DNA of 64,000 bases from positions 620,001-684,000 of the forward strand of contig NZ_CP124613.1 of the NCBI RefSeq assembly GCF_029958905.1, read 5' to 3'. Position numbers and translations under genes: made by a program. Below are positions 9,508 to 19,348 of the stretch, one piece after another (the stretch's first letter is position 1; each line of letters starts with the position of its first letter). The DNA is from Vibrio sp. YMD68 (GTDB lineage Bacteria > Pseudomonadota > Gammaproteobacteria > Enterobacterales > Vibrionaceae). Below the pieces are notes generated by a model. The model ran no database searches, was not told where the DNA came from, and saw nothing but the letters and a program-made list of their open reading frames with translations.

Positions 9508-10422
9508 TTAAAAGATTAATGTGCAGTTTAGCAAGGGGGTAAGCGCCTCATAAACTCCGTATTCTAATCGTTCTGCGCGAATAATAAGATCAAGTCTCCA
9601 ACCACAAGCAGATTTTAAATGGCAATTCGACGCACAAACCAAGAATAGGAAACTCTTCTCGAACGTTATGAGAGCAGCAGCATCACGACAACCATGTCTA
9701 AACATAACCATGGTAGCCCAACGGAAAGACTCGTCCTGTTGTTTAAATTATTGACTATTAAATAGACGCTTTAACTCTGAAATACCCCAGCGAGTACGCT
9801 GGGAAGAAGCCGAACCTGACCTACTTGGGAGCTTCACTTGAGTGAAAGGGTTACTCTGTGAGAGTTCATGCGCTACGCACCAGTTGAGAAATTATTTATT
9901 AGCAGCCAAGTAATCTTTTAGAGTCTTATGGCTTAACCCACGGCAAAGCAATTCGTCACGATATGCTATGGCAACCGAGCTAGAAATCTTGGCCGCTTCT
10001 TGTTTTTTTAAAAAAGCTAAGAAATCGCTACAGCGTTGCCGAAGTTGTTTAAGAGTTAAGTTCGTCACTTTTTCTAACGCCTTAGACGCAATAAATCTAT
10101 CTAGAGTCTGTTCATCCACCTGAGGCGCAGTGTTATTTGGCTTGGTTTCTTTATTGATAGGTAGAGACTTGCATAGTGCTATATCCACACTACTTTCTTG
10201 CTGGAATTGTTGCCGAAGTTGATTTACCTGTTCATTCAACTGAGCTTTAAATGTGTTGTAAGGAAGCTGCTGGGAATCAGCATCAGTGAAAAGAGCAAAG
10301 ATCAGCTTGGTGTGCTTAAGTACGCTACTCGTCTTTCGCGTGTAAACAAAGAGAAACGGATCTCTTTTGGGTAACCCATTGAGCGAAGAGAAAGGGGAGT
10401 TGCCACACGTGTGTAATACACG
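9508..10422 (-). pseudogene. Degraded tyrosine recombinase (phage-type integrase)
   Basis: One frame on the minus strand reads as an integrase, interrupted by two in-frame TAA codons at 9892-9894 and 9748-9750. Before the first stop, residues from TLDRFIASKAL through ISSSVAIAYRDELLCRGLSHKTLKDYLAANK form a SAM-like core-binding domain. After it the frame continues FLNWCVAHELSQSNPF, as in intact integrases, where the stop replaces Gln or similar. After the second stop, FRWATMVMFRHGCRDAAAL resembles the first catalytic Arg box (G-x-R). The remaining catalytic His, Arg and Tyr boxes are missing. The frame is open to 10422 but has no ATG there, so the start is lost too. It lies 3' of a tRNA-Ser gene on the same strand, the classic position for an integrating element. 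Confidence 0.75.
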
Positions 10423-10492
10423 CTATTTGGAAGTCTCAACAAATACATCTGTATCATTCTTTTGTATTTGTCGAATTTTGAGGTATAGAAAC

Positions 10493-10519
10493 GAAAAAAC
10501 CGCTGTAAAAACAGCGGTT
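10493..10519 (-). terminator. Terminator after tRNA-Ser
   Basis: Read on the minus strand, AACCGCTG-TTTTTA-CAGCGGTT forms an 8-bp stem followed by a run of T, 13 bases after the tRNA CCA end. Confidence 0.8.
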
Positions 10520-10531
10520 AATCTTTAAAAG

Positions 10532-10622
10532 TGGCGGAGAGATAGGGATTTGAACCCTAGAAGGGCTACAAACCCTTGCCGGTTTTCAAGACCGGTGCTT
10601 TCGACCACTCAGCCATCTCTCC
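10532..10622 (-). tRNA. tRNA-Ser(UGA)
   Basis: 91-nt tRNA with encoded CCA. The acceptor stem GGAGAGA pairs with TCTCTCC. The D arm contains TGGCTGAGTGGTCGAAAG. The anticodon loop is CTTGAAA with anticodon TGA. A long class II variable arm (AAGGG...CCCTT) is typical of serine tRNAs, and the T arm is GGTTCAAATCC. The broken integrase lies directly 3', suggesting this gene served as an attachment site. Confidence 0.95.
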
Positions 10623-10938
10623 GTACGGCGCATATCATAGGTATTGGCACGAATGTTGTAAAGTATAAATTGCTACTTATGGTTTGACTGGTCAACTAAT
10701 CATCGATTGTCGAAATCGGTTATGGTGATGAAGTTCACGTAATAATAATGCATAGCGTTGTGTATTGAGGGATTTCCATAGGGTCTAATAAAATATTGTT
10801 TTATTATTAACGCATTGATTTATATGTATTTTAATCCCATGAGAATACAGATGTACGCTCAAAAGTAATTGCACATAAGTGTGAAGTGGTTCAAAATAAA
10901 GGAGTTAATGTGCATCTTAGTGAATCTTTGAGGTTTTT

Positions 10939-11616
10939 ATGAAAGTCGCGAATCTTTTTAAGCATCGTGGTGAGTCTATTTCTAAGCACCATGCAGAAAT
11001 TTTGCAGTGGATGTCCCCTACAGTACGTATGTACTGGGAGGAACTGCTGAATAAGACAAATAACAGCCAAATTTTGTCATGGATGAAAGACTTCCAGCAA
11101 CCTGCAATTAATGAAGATGCGCCGATTGCTGAACCTGTTGTATTAACACCAGAAGCGAAACGAGTCTATGAGAGCCTACAGCAAAAAGTGGGTGAAGTGA
11201 TTCACATTGGCGATTGGCTGTTTGTTGATCAAGAAAGGATCAATCAATTTGGACAAATTACCGAGGACATGCAATGGATTCATACCGATCCTCAACGTGC
11301 CCAAGAAGAGTCGCCATTCAAAACGACAATCGCACACGGATTTTTGACCTTAGCCTTATTGCCGAAGCTAACCGATAGCGTCGATGAAAAGAACACGCTT
11401 TTCCCAACCGCTAAACTGGTTGTTAATTTGGGCCTAAATCAAGTTCGTTTTCCATACCCTGTGAAGTCGGGTAATAATGTTCGCGCAATCAGCCGATTGG
11501 CTAAAGTTACGCCGATCAAAAAAGGTTTAGAGATTGAGCGAGAGATCAAAGTTGAGATAGAAGGCATTCGCAGACCAGGTTGTGTGGTGATCTCTGTGAT
11601 TCAGGTGCATTTTTAA
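10939..11616 (+). CDS. MaoC-fold (R)-specific enoyl-CoA hydratase-like protein
   Basis: 225 residues. The C-terminal ~130 residues form a single hotdog domain of the MaoC/PhaJ type: the hydratase signature is visible as DMQWIHTDPQRAQ...SPFKTTIAHGFLTLALLP, with catalytic Asp and His. The N-terminal ~85 residues are helical and unassigned, and are common in Vibrio homologues. Such enzymes hydrate enoyl-CoA in fatty-acid oxidation or polyhydroxyalkanoate precursor supply; the substrate here is not shown. Only a weak GAGG precedes the ATG. The gene is monocistronic, with a strong hairpin right after it. Confidence 0.8.
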   Translation: MKVANLFKHRGESISKHHAEILQWMSPTVRMYWEELLNKTNNSQILSWMKDFQQPAINEDAPIAEPVVLTPEAKRVYESLQQKVGEVIHIGDWLFVDQERINQFGQITEDMQWIHTDPQRAQEESPFKTTIAHGFLTLALLPKLTDSVDEKNTLFPTAKLVVNLGLNQVRFPYPVKSGNNVRAISRLAKVTPIKKGLEIEREIKVEIEGIRRPGCVVISVIQVHF

Positions 11617-11635
11617 TCTAACGATACCCAATTAG

Positions 11636-11663
11636 AAAAGGAGAGCTTCAAGCTCTCCTTTTT
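11636..11663. terminator. Bidirectional terminator
   Basis: AAAAGGAGAGCTT and AAGCTCTCCTTTTT form a stem of about 12 bp with a minimal loop, with A-run and T-run on the two sides. It serves the MaoC-like gene and possibly the convergent pstS-like gene. Confidence 0.8.
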
Positions 11664-11742
11664 GCTATTCATACTTCTATTTTCTATTGATACTTATATT
11701 TACTGTCGATGCGTTAACTTGCGAAAGATACTTTAAATTCAA

Positions 11743-12558
11743 TCACTTTACTGGTGTGTAACCGTATTCTTTAATCAAGCTTTTGGCCGCTTCGGTTTTA
11801 ATGTAATTCAGAAAACCTCGACCTTGATCGCTAACGGTTTCTTGGTGATAGACCACGAGAAATGGTCGTGACAAAGCATACTTACCTAAAGCAATGTTGT
11901 TACTGGTTGGTTGTGAACCCTCAAATTGGAGTGCTTTGACCGATTTATCAACCGAGCCTACTGAAATAAAACCGATCGCTTGCTTGTTATGGTTGACGAT
12001 CGTTTTGACCATGCTGTTGCTATTGACCACAAGATTGTTACTGCTGATATCAGACACTAAACGTTTATTCACTATTTTAGTCAGTCCTAGTAGGCTTTCG
12101 AAACTGTATCGAGTTCCAGAAGAAGCCTCACGGGTAACCACAGCAATCTCTTGGTCAGTACCGCCCAGTGATTTCCAGTTGGTTACATTACCTTTGTAAA
12201 TATCGTAGAGTTGCTCACGAGTAATATTTTCGATGCTATTTGCATTATTGACGACGACCGCTAATCCATCAAACGCAATCGGCAGTACGGTTAGATCTTC
12301 ATTTTGCTCACCTTCAGTCAAATAGCGAGAGCTCATCCCAATCTCAATCGCTCCTTTGTCGAGTAATGTCAGCCCTGCCGTCGACCCTACGCCTTGCACA
12401 GCAATAAATGAATCAGGGTTGGTTCGGTTAAACTCTTCAGCCAGCACATCCATGATCCTTGCGACCGAGGTTGAACCCGAAATGTTGACCTCATTGGCAT
12501 GCGTAACGTTGGGTAGAAAGGTGATAGAAAGAAGCGCGGCTAAAGCAATTCGAAACAT
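11743..12558 (-). CDS. PstS-like phosphate-binding periplasmic protein
   Basis: 271 residues with a signal peptide (cleavage near THA-NE, residue ~22). The mature part is a PstS-type binding protein: the phosphate-contacting ISGSTSVARIMDVLAEEF, IGMSSRYLTEGE and VVTREASSGTRYSFE motifs are all present. It captures inorganic phosphate for an ABC importer, but no pstCAB genes follow in the window, so the transporter must be encoded elsewhere or the protein acts alone as a sensor. A good Pho box lies in its promoter, implying induction by PhoB in phosphate starvation. Confidence 0.85.
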   Translation of the reverse strand: MFRIALAALLSITFLPNVTHANEVNISGSTSVARIMDVLAEEFNRTNPDSFIAVQGVGSTAGLTLLDKGAIEIGMSSRYLTEGEQNEDLTVLPIAFDGLAVVVNNANSIENITREQLYDIYKGNVTNWKSLGGTDQEIAVVTREASSGTRYSFESLLGLTKIVNKRLVSDISSNNLVVNSNSMVKTIVNHNKQAIGFISVGSVDKSVKALQFEGSQPTSNNIALGKYALSRPFLVVYHQETVSDQGRGFLNYIKTEAAKSLIKEYGYTPVK

Positions 12559-12610
12559 GGTAGTAGACTCCGTGGCAATATTGAAATTTTACGTATCTTA
12601 TGTCTCATTG

Positions 12611-12628
12611 ATGACAGTTTTGTGAAAG
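12611..12628 (-). promoter_or_regulatory. Pho box upstream of the PstS-like gene
   Basis: On the minus strand, CTTTCAC-AAAA-CTGTCAT matches the PhoB consensus of two CTGTCAT repeats 4 bp apart. A -10-like TAAGAT begins exactly 10 bases downstream, the canonical spacing, and the start codon is 52 bp from the box. Confidence 0.75.
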
Positions 12629-12704
12629 TCAGCCAAGATGAAAATTTAACTTATGGCTACCATGGCTGTAGACTAAAATAATAGGAACAGCGTAGGGAGG
12701 TTGA

Positions 12705-13052
12705 ATGAGCTTAATTAATTTATTGCAAAAACAAGTTGAAGTTCGTGCTCAGGCTGTTTGCCAAAATAGAAATCGAAGCTTGCCTGTTGAACTGGGGAAA
12801 TCAGGGTATGAGCCTATGATGAATGGTGTCCAGTTCATTAAGCTGCACTATTTGTTGGATTCAAGCCATTGTGATTACTCTAGTTGTGTCGCTAGAATTT
12901 TGTGGAATGGTGACCTAGCACAGTGGGAACTCACGATCCCCAGTGAGGAAGGAGAGCAATGGATCCCTTACCCTTATTTGTTTAAAAGCTCGGACTTGAC
13001 GGCACTTATTCGAGAAGTAGAAAAAGACCCTAAATCGTATATTTGGGAATAA
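12705..13052 (+). CDS. DUF3024 family protein
   Basis: 115-residue soluble protein, preceded by a strong AGGGAGG ribosome binding site. Its sequence (MSLINLLQKQVEVRAQ..., a central CVARILWNGDLAQWELTIP and the end LIREVEKDPKSYIWE) resembles the DUF3024 family known mainly from vibrios and relatives. No function is established and no catalytic motif stands out; the many Trp and Tyr suggest a small beta-rich fold. It is divergent from the PstS-like gene, so it might share phosphate control, but the Pho box is oriented towards pstS. Confidence 0.7.
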   Translation: MSLINLLQKQVEVRAQAVCQNRNRSLPVELGKSGYEPMMNGVQFIKLHYLLDSSHCDYSSCVARILWNGDLAQWELTIPSEEGEQWIPYPYLFKSSDLTALIREVEKDPKSYIWE

Positions 13053-13074
13053 AAAAGGCGCTCACAGGAGCACC
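13050..13074 (-). terminator. Terminator of rnb
   Basis: On the minus strand GGTGCTC-CTGT-GAGCGCC forms a 7-bp stem (one G-U pair) followed by six T. It overlaps the last codon of the convergent DUF3024 gene. Confidence 0.75.
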
Positions 13075-13113
13075 TTGTTTTAATCAATAAGAGATAGTCG
13101 GTCACCTCTTTGA

Positions 13114-15114
13114 TTATTCTTCGGTTTTCTCCGCAGAGGCAACGACTTCAGCAGGAAAATCTTGGGTTGGTTTCGCAACAATGTTTCGATTTTCCAAATT
13201 CACTTCAGCCAACACTAACTCAAAGGTATCCCCTAGTCGGTACTCGATATTTTTATCGATCGATAGCGTCCCGTTTTCGGAATTAGAGTCAATACGTTCT
13301 TTGTCGCTCACGATCAGCGAGCCGGGAATGAAAGCGGCAGCGCCATTCTCTAGTAGGCGAACGCGCATACCTGCACGGTTAATATCAAAAATTTCACCGG
13401 TATAAACCGTTTTCTTCGCGGGTTCGTCAATCAATGTTCTCGCATATAGCCAGTCTGCGACATTGCGTTCAGCCATTTTATGATGTTTACGGTGCAGCGC
13501 CATTTCTTCACCAACGGTGTCATCGGGAGTCTGTACTGGTGTTTTACCTAGAATGTGTGCCTTCAACAGGCGGTGGTTAATCATATCGCCATACTTACGA
13601 ATAGGAGATGTCCAAGTTGCGTAGATATCGAGGCCCATTGCGTAATGAGGAAGCGGCTGATTCCCCATTTCACTGTATGCTTGAGACTTACGGATACGAT
13701 TATCCAAATAGCTTGTATCTTGTTCGGCCAACCAACGACGCAGCGCGGCAAATCCTTCCAGCGTTTCTAGGCTTTCTGCATTAAACGGCAAATCACCCTC
13801 TGGATTGACTAACTTAATCACATCGGCAATTTTTTCTGGTTTAAATCCTGCGTGGGTATTAAATACACCCGTATTGAAGCTGTTTTTCAGCGTAATGCCT
13901 GCACAAATATTGGCGGTAATCATCGCCTCTTCAACCAGTCGGTTAGCACTACGACGCAAGTCAGCGTGAATCGCGACGACATCATTGTCTTCGCTCAACT
14001 CAAAGCGGTAGTCAGGTCTGTCAGGGAAGACGACGGCATGAGTTGCTCGCCAAGTTGCGCGTGATTGAGAAAATTCAAATAAATCTCGAACCACAGACGC
14101 GATTTCCTCAGAGGGCGTCCAAGCGTCACTGCTGCCAGTATCCAGCCAGTCAGATACGTGGTCGTAGACCAAACGCGCATGGGATTTAATATTCGCGGCA
14201 AAGAACGCAATGTCGTCGCCAATGACGCCATCTTTGCCGACGGTAACTCGGCAACAAAGGGCAGGACGTTCTTCGTTTTCGATCAATGAACAAAGTTCAT
14301 CAGCAAGATCACGAGGCAGCATTGGAATATTACGGCCAGGCATATAGATGGTGAAGCCACGCTCACGTGCGACTTTATCCATTTGATCGTCTGGCGTGAT
14401 GTAAGCGGTAGGATCAGCAATGGCGATGGTTAATTCAAAATCACCGTTATCATTCTTTTTCGCATACAGTGCATCGTCCATATCTTTGGTTGATGCACCA
14501 TCAATGGTAACGAAAGGGATGTGAGTCATATCAACACGTTCAAGATCCACATCGTCTTTTAATGCCCACTCTTCAATACCTTCGGGTTCACTGTTAGGTA
14601 AATCGTTTTGAGCCAACGTGACCCACCAAGGTGCAATTTTGTCGTCAGCGTCGGTAATCTTTTCAGAGATTTCGACGAAAAATCCGTTCTCTCCAGCCAG
14701 AGGATGACGAATCAGGTGAGCAACAACCCAATCTCCTTCCGCAAGCAGTTCTGGATTCAGCCCTTTCTGGGCTTTTGCTTTAAAAGATTGCTTTTTGAGT
14801 TGAGGGTGATCAGGCGTTACATTCAGCTTACCCTTATGAAGCTTTACTCGACCAATAAACCGAGTTAACCCTTGCTCTACTAGTTCTTGAGGCTCGGCGA
14901 CTTCTTTCTCGTTTTCCGTACGGATAATCGCGACCACTTTGTCACCATGCAAACATTTCTTCATGTACGGTGGCGGAATAAAAAAGCGCGTCTTGTTATC
15001 CACTTCTAAAAAGCCATAACCTTTATCTGTTGCTTTGATTGTGCCTTCTTTTTTAGGAAGACTCTCTTGCATCTGCTGTTTTAGTTGAGCGAGTAGGGGG
15101 TTATCTTGGAGCAT
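13114..15114 (-). CDS. rnb: Exoribonuclease II
   Basis: 666-residue RNase II, a processive 3'-to-5' hydrolase of single-stranded RNA. Domain order: N-terminal cold-shock domains ([23 protein letters not shown]), the RNB catalytic domain with the Asp cluster in [16 protein letters not shown] near residue 210, and a C-terminal S1 domain ([25 protein letters not shown]). The start [14 protein letters not shown] aligns with the E. coli start [14 protein letters not shown] and has AAGAAGTG ahead; a further 22 in-frame codons upstream look non-native. It is divergent from the deaD helicase, its functional companion in RNA turnover. Confidence 0.95.
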   Translation of the reverse strand: MLQDNPLLAQLKQQMQESLPKKEGTIKATDKGYGFLEVDNKTRFFIPPPYMKKCLHGDKVVAIIRTENEKEVAEPQELVEQGLTRFIGRVKLHKGKLNVTPDHPQLKKQSFKAKAQKGLNPELLAEGDWVVAHLIRHPLAGENGFFVEISEKITDADDKIAPWWVTLAQNDLPNSEPEGIEEWALKDDVDLERVDMTHIPFVTIDGASTKDMDDALYAKKNDNGDFELTIAIADPTAYITPDDQMDKVARERGFTIYMPGRNIPMLPRDLADELCSLIENEERPALCCRVTVGKDGVIGDDIAFFAANIKSHARLVYDHVSDWLDTGSSDAWTPSEEIASVVRDLFEFSQSRATWRATHAVVFPDRPDYRFELSEDNDVVAIHADLRRSANRLVEEAMITANICAGITLKNSFNTGVFNTHAGFKPEKIADVIKLVNPEGDLPFNAESLETLEGFAALRRWLAEQDTSYLDNRIRKSQAYSEMGNQPLPHYAMGLDIYATWTSPIRKYGDMINHRLLKAHILGKTPVQTPDDTVGEEMALHRKHHKMAERNVADWLYARTLIDEPAKKTVYTGEIFDINRAGMRVRLLENGAAAFIPGSLIVSDKERIDSNSENGTLSIDKNIEYRLGDTFELVLAEVNLENRNIVAKPTQDFPAEVVASAEKTEE

Positions 15115-15483
15115 TTTTTCACTTCTTAAGAGTTTGATTGAGGACACTATAATCATTGAAAGGGAGTTTTTCCATAACAAAGCGTCGCTATCATGTGGGC
15201 TAGGGTAGATTGAAACCGCTCAATTTAAGAGCACTAACTTAAGATAGTGACGCTTCTGTGACCATCTCGACCTAAGATGAGAGAAAATTGTGATGTATTT
15301 CAATTTTTTCTGGATTTTTTTATGGTTTTAGGGAATAATCCGCGTCCCTTAAGTTGTCGTCCCTAGCGGCTTGATGCATTTTAAAGCTTATCTGCATCTG
15401 AATGGAATCAGCTCAAAACTGGATTGGATTTGGAATTGGTAGAGCTCGTGGGACCTTTTGTTAATTAATATAGTGGGATCCAC
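15115..15483. promoter_or_regulatory. rnb-deaD divergent intergenic region with inverted repeat
   Basis: About 370 bp holding both promoters and a long deaD 5' leader, a feature of cold-shock mRNAs. AGCGTCGCTATC at 15181-15192 and GATAGTGACGCT at 15243-15254 are inverted repeats (11 of 12) spaced by 50 bp. They could be a regulator pair or a long-range RNA stem. Confidence 0.45.
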
Positions 15484-17487
15484 ATGCAAGACCAAGTAAA
15501 AGACCAAGAAGTTCAAATTAAATTCAGTGAATTAGCCCTGAGCCAAGATATCCTTTCTGCTTTAGACGCAATGGGCTTTGTTTCACCAACGCCTATTCAA
15601 GCAGCAGCGATTCCTCACCTTATCGAAGGTCGCGACCTACTAGGTAAAGCGCAAACGGGTACAGGTAAAACCGCCGCGTTTTCTCTTCCTCTTCTAAGCA
15701 AACTAGACCTTGACCAGCGTAAGCCTCAAGCGATTGTTCTAGCACCAACGCGTGAACTTGCTATTCAAGTCGCTGCAGAAGTGAAGAACCTAGGTAAAAA
15801 TATTCGTGGCCTAAAAGTATTAGAAATCTACGGTGGTGCTTCTATCGTTGATCAAATGCGTGCTCTAAAATCTGGTGCACACATTGTTGTTGGTACGCCT
15901 GGCCGTGTTCAAGACCTTATCAACCGTGACCGCCTGCACCTAGACGAAGTGAAAACTTTCGTTCTTGATGAAGCAGATGAAATGCTGAACATGGGTTTCG
16001 TTGATGATGTAACTTGGATCATGGAAAAATCGCCAGAAACTGCGCAACGCGTATTGTTCTCAGCGACAATGCCTCCAATGCTTAAAAACATTGTACAGCG
16101 TTTCCTACGTAACCCTGAGCATGTTGACGTTGCTGGTAAAAACCACACCGTTGATAAAGTAGAACAGCAGTACTGGGTTGTTAAAGGTATCGAGAAAGAC
16201 GAAGCGATGTCTCGTCTTCTAGAAACGGAAGAAACGGATGCATCAATCGTATTCGTACGTACTCGTCAAGACACTGAGCGTCTAGCGGATTGGTTGTTGG
16301 CTCGCGGCTTTAAAGCAGCAGCACTTCACGGTGACATTCCACAATCTCAACGTGAGCGTACCGTAGACAACATCAAGCAAGGCGTTATCGATATCCTAGT
16401 TGCAACCGATGTTGTTGCACGTGGTCTTGATGTACCGCGTATTACACACGTATTCAACTACGACATTCCATTCGATGTTGAATCATACATTCACCGTATC
16501 GGTCGTACAGGTCGTGCAGGACGTAAAGGTAAAGCGATTCTTTTAGTTCGCCCTAACCAAATCCGCATGCTGCGTACTATCGAACGTGTTACTAAGTCAT
16601 CAATGGAAGAAATTCAACTTCCTGAGCGTGATAAAGTGGCAGAAGCTCGCCTTGTTAAGCTAGGTGCTGAGCTAGCAGCCGAGAAAGAACACAAAGCCGT
16701 AGAGAAATTTGCAGAGCTAGTAGAGAAGCTTCAAGAGACTCTAGAGATTGATGCAGCAACACTAGCGGCAATCTTACTTAAGCGTCAACAAGGTAAGCGT
16801 CCATTATTCTACGTTGGTGCTGACCCAATGATCGCAGCGGTTGAGCGTGATAAAGCTCGTCGTAAAGAACGTCGTGATAATCCTCGCGAAGGTGGTCGTG
16901 AAGGCGGTCGTAACTTCAATACTCAAGATTGGGATACGTACCAGCTTCAAGTTGGCCGTGACCAAGGTGTTCAAGTTAAAGATATCGTTGGCGCATTAGC
17001 AAACGAGCTTGGCCTGATTAAAGGCTCTATCGGTGCTATCAAACTGGCGCAAGGCGAAACTTACGTTCAGCTACCGAAAACAATGAACGCAGAGACAACA
17101 GGAAAGCTAGCGAAGCTTCGTATTCGTCAAAAAGAAGTGGGCGCAGTGGTCTGTGACTTTGATGATTTCCGTGAATCACGTGGCGGTCGCCGTGATGGTG
17201 GTGCTGGTCGTCGTGATGGCGGTGGTTACCGTGGAAACCGTGAAGGTGGACGTGGCGGTGAAGGTCATCGCGGTCGTCGTGATGGTGGTGCAGGTCGTCC
17301 TGCTGGCGCTGGTAATGGTGGCAATGGCGGTGGTTACCGTGGCAACCGTGATGGTGCTCGTGATGCAAACCGCGAAGGCGGACGTGACGGCGAACGTCGT
17401 TTCGATCGCAACCGTGGTGGTGACAATCGTGGCAATTTCCGTGGCGAACGTGGCCATGGCCGTCGCACTCCAAGCAGCGAATCATAA
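15484..17487 (+). CDS. deaD: ATP-dependent RNA helicase DeaD (CsdA)
   Basis: 667-residue DEAD-box helicase of the cold-shock DeaD/CsdA type that remodels structured RNA in ribosome assembly and mRNA decay. Motifs: Q motif (GFVSPTPIQAAAIP), Walker A AQTGTGKT (56-63), PTREL, DEAD (162-165), SAT (193-195), HRIGRTGR, then a DbpA-type RNA-binding domain (~485-555). The C-terminal ~110 residues are a low-complexity Gly/Arg/Asp tail with repeated GGRRDGG and GGYRGNR. GGGATCC precedes the ATG. The tail's biased codons create long antisense open frames rich in His codons, which I treat as artefacts. A strong terminator follows. Confidence 0.95.
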   Translation: MQDQVKDQEVQIKFSELALSQDILSALDAMGFVSPTPIQAAAIPHLIEGRDLLGKAQTGTGKTAAFSLPLLSKLDLDQRKPQAIVLAPTRELAIQVAAEVKNLGKNIRGLKVLEIYGGASIVDQMRALKSGAHIVVGTPGRVQDLINRDRLHLDEVKTFVLDEADEMLNMGFVDDVTWIMEKSPETAQRVLFSATMPPMLKNIVQRFLRNPEHVDVAGKNHTVDKVEQQYWVVKGIEKDEAMSRLLETEETDASIVFVRTRQDTERLADWLLARGFKAAALHGDIPQSQRERTVDNIKQGVIDILVATDVVARGLDVPRITHVFNYDIPFDVESYIHRIGRTGRAGRKGKAILLVRPNQIRMLRTIERVTKSSMEEIQLPERDKVAEARLVKLGAELAAEKEHKAVEKFAELVEKLQETLEIDAATLAAILLKRQQGKRPLFYVGADPMIAAVERDKARRKERRDNPREGGREGGRNFNTQDWDTYQLQVGRDQGVQVKDIVGALANELGLIKGSIGAIKLAQGETYVQLPKTMNAETTGKLAKLRIRQKEVGAVVCDFDDFRESRGGRRDGGAGRRDGGGYRGNREGGRGGEGHRGRRDGGAGRPAGAGNGGNGGGYRGNRDGARDANREGGRDGERRFDRNRGGDNRGNFRGERGHGRRTPSSES

Positions 17488-17526
17488 TTGAGTAGCGAAA
17501 CATAGAATCGCTCAATAGATTATAAA

Positions 17527-17559
17527 AATCCCCCGTTAGAGATAACGGGGGATTTTTTT
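17527..17559 (+). terminator. Terminator of deaD
   Basis: AATCCCCCGTTA and TAACGGGGGATT form a 12-bp stem with a 4-nt loop followed by seven T. Confidence 0.92.
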
Positions 17560-17621
17560 CATCAGCATAATCGAATGTCTATGCCGTCGACTTGATGATT
17601 TACATGCTTATTAAGGTTGGC

Positions 17622-19142
17622 TTAGAAGAACCCTAAAGGATTGACATCGTAGCTGATTAATAAGTTTTTGGTGTTTTGGTAATGGTCGAGCATCATTTTG
17701 TGAGTTTCACGGCCAATCCCCGATTTTTTGTAGCCACCAAACGCAGCGTGAGCAGGATACGCATGATAACAATTCACCCAGATACGGCCTGCTTCTATAT
17801 TGCGACCCATTCGATAAGCTAAATTTGCGTCTCGTGTCCATACACCAGCACCTAAGCCATATTCCGTATCGTTGGCAACCTCTAGGGCTTCAGCTTCATC
17901 TTTAAAGGTAGTAATCGCAATGACGGGGCCAAAAATCTCTTCTTGGAACACTCGCATTTTGTTATGGCCTTTGAGCATCGTTGGTTGAATATAGTAACCG
18001 TTCCCGAGGTTATCCTGCTGCTGAGCCACTTTCCCTCCAACCAGGACTTCTGCTCCTTCTTGCTTGCCAATTTCAAGGTAACTCAGAATCTTGTCAAACT
18101 GCTCTTTAGAGGCCTGCGCGCCAACTTGAGTGTCGGTATCTAAAGGGTTCCCTTGTTTAATCGATTTTGCACGTTCAATCACCTTCGCGATGAATTTGTC
18201 ATAGATTGATTCGTGAATAAGCACACGAGATGGACAGGTACAGACCTCACCTTGGTTGAAGAACGCGAGTAACATACCTTCAATACATTTGTCTAAATAG
18301 CTGTCTTCATGGTTAAAAATATCGGCAAAGTAAAGGTTTGGTGATTTCCCACCCAACTCAACCGTTGAGGGGATAAGACTTTCTGCGGCGCATTTTAATA
18401 TGTGGTTCCCTACTTCTGTTGATCCAGTAAATGCGAGTTTGGCGACTCGGTTACTTGTCGCTAATGCTTGACCCGCTTCACTACCAAATCCATTAACAAT
18501 ATTGATGACACCAGCAGGTACTAAGTCGCCAATTTTTTCCATCAAAACCAGAATGGAGACAGGGGTTTGTTCTGCGGGCTTTAACACCACACAACAGCCC
18601 GCAGCGAGCGCTGGTGCAAGTTTCCAAGCCGCCATAAGCATTGGGAAGTTCCAAGGTATTATCTGACCAACAACGCCAATCGGCTCTGGAAAGTGGTAGC
18701 TTGCTGTGTGGGTATCAAGTTCTGCTGCACTCCCTTCTTGAGCGCGAATACACCCTGCAAAATAGCGGAAGTGATCAACAATAAGAGGCAGATCTGCGGC
18801 AAGGGTTTCGCGTACTGGTTTTCCATTTTCCCATGTTTCTGCTACCGCCAATTCCTCTAAATGTTCCTCGATTCTATCTGCTATTTTTAGCAGGATATTG
18901 GACCGCTCTGTAACACTTGTCGTGGCCCAACTTTGGCGAACAGCATGCGCCGCATCAAGAGCCAAGTTGATATCCGCTTCCCCGGAACGGGCTACTTTAC
19001 AGAAGTTTTCCCCATTGACTGGAGAGCTGTTGTCAAAGTACTGTCCTTCCACAGGCGCGACCCACTCTCCACCAATGTAGTTGTTGTAGTGTGAGTGAAA
19101 ATTAACGATAGACCCTTGGTCACCAGGCTGCGCATAAATCAT
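17622..19142 (-). CDS. aldB: NAD(P)+-dependent aldehyde dehydrogenase (AldB/AcoD type)
   Basis: 506-residue aldehyde dehydrogenase of the acetaldehyde dehydrogenase II group, oxidising short aldehydes to acids. Seen: [25 protein letters not shown], cofactor-binding [11 protein letters not shown], catalytic Glu in VELGGKSPN and catalytic Cys in [12 protein letters not shown] start at [11 protein letters not shown] because AAGGAACG lies ahead; an upstream TTG/ATG extension lacks a site. It is divergent from an AcoR-type activator, and a sigma-54 promoter precedes it, so it is probably induced by the activator in response to acetoin, ethanol or aldehydes. It could also oxidise lactaldehyde, but nothing in the sequence shows that. 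Confidence 0.9.
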   Translation of the reverse strand: MIYAQPGDQGSIVNFHSHYNNYIGGEWVAPVEGQYFDNSSPVNGENFCKVARSGEADINLALDAAHAVRQSWATTSVTERSNILLKIADRIEEHLEELAVAETWENGKPVRETLAADLPLIVDHFRYFAGCIRAQEGSAAELDTHTASYHFPEPIGVVGQIIPWNFPMLMAAWKLAPALAAGCCVVLKPAEQTPVSILVLMEKIGDLVPAGVINIVNGFGSEAGQALATSNRVAKLAFTGSTEVGNHILKCAAESLIPSTVELGGKSPNLYFADIFNHEDSYLDKCIEGMLLAFFNQGEVCTCPSRVLIHESIYDKFIAKVIERAKSIKQGNPLDTDTQVGAQASKEQFDKILSYLEIGKQEGAEVLVGGKVAQQQDNLGNGYYIQPTMLKGHNKMRVFQEEIFGPVIAITTFKDEAEALEVANDTEYGLGAGVWTRDANLAYRMGRNIEAGRIWVNCYHAYPAHAAFGGYKKSGIGRETHKMMLDHYQNTKNLLISYDVNPLGFF

Positions 19143-19227
19143 AATTCGTTCCTTCATTTTCTGTTGAATGTTCATGGTTTGTGTTTAAAACATGTGGGTA
19201 CTTTTCTTTTTGTGCCATCAAGTAAAC

Positions 19228-19243
19228 GCAAATCACACGCCAA
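19228..19243 (-). promoter_or_regulatory. Sigma-54 promoter of the aldehyde dehydrogenase gene
   Basis: Minus strand TTGGCGTG-TGAT-TTGC. GG (-24) and GC (-12) elements have the required spacing, and it agrees with TGGCACG-N4-TTGC at all but two positions. It lies 85 bp before the start codon. Confidence 0.75.
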
Positions 19244-19348
19244 CAAATAAAATATTGTTGTTAATGGTATGTAAAACTATGATTGCAAAACTGTTATGTA
19301 AATATCCGTATTTCGAATGTCATCAACGAGGCGAGTTGGAGTGTGTTC

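Noticed and set aside
9892..10239. A complete 115-residue gene of its own
   Set aside because: Its frame continues with integrase sequence on both sides (upstream without an ATG, downstream past the TAA), so it is a fragment of a broken recombinase.
17039..17515. Long antisense open frame with a His/Asp-rich protein, and other overlapping frames over the deaD tail
   Set aside because: They arise from the repetitive Gly/Arg codons of the DeaD C-terminal tail and have no ribosome binding site or family match.
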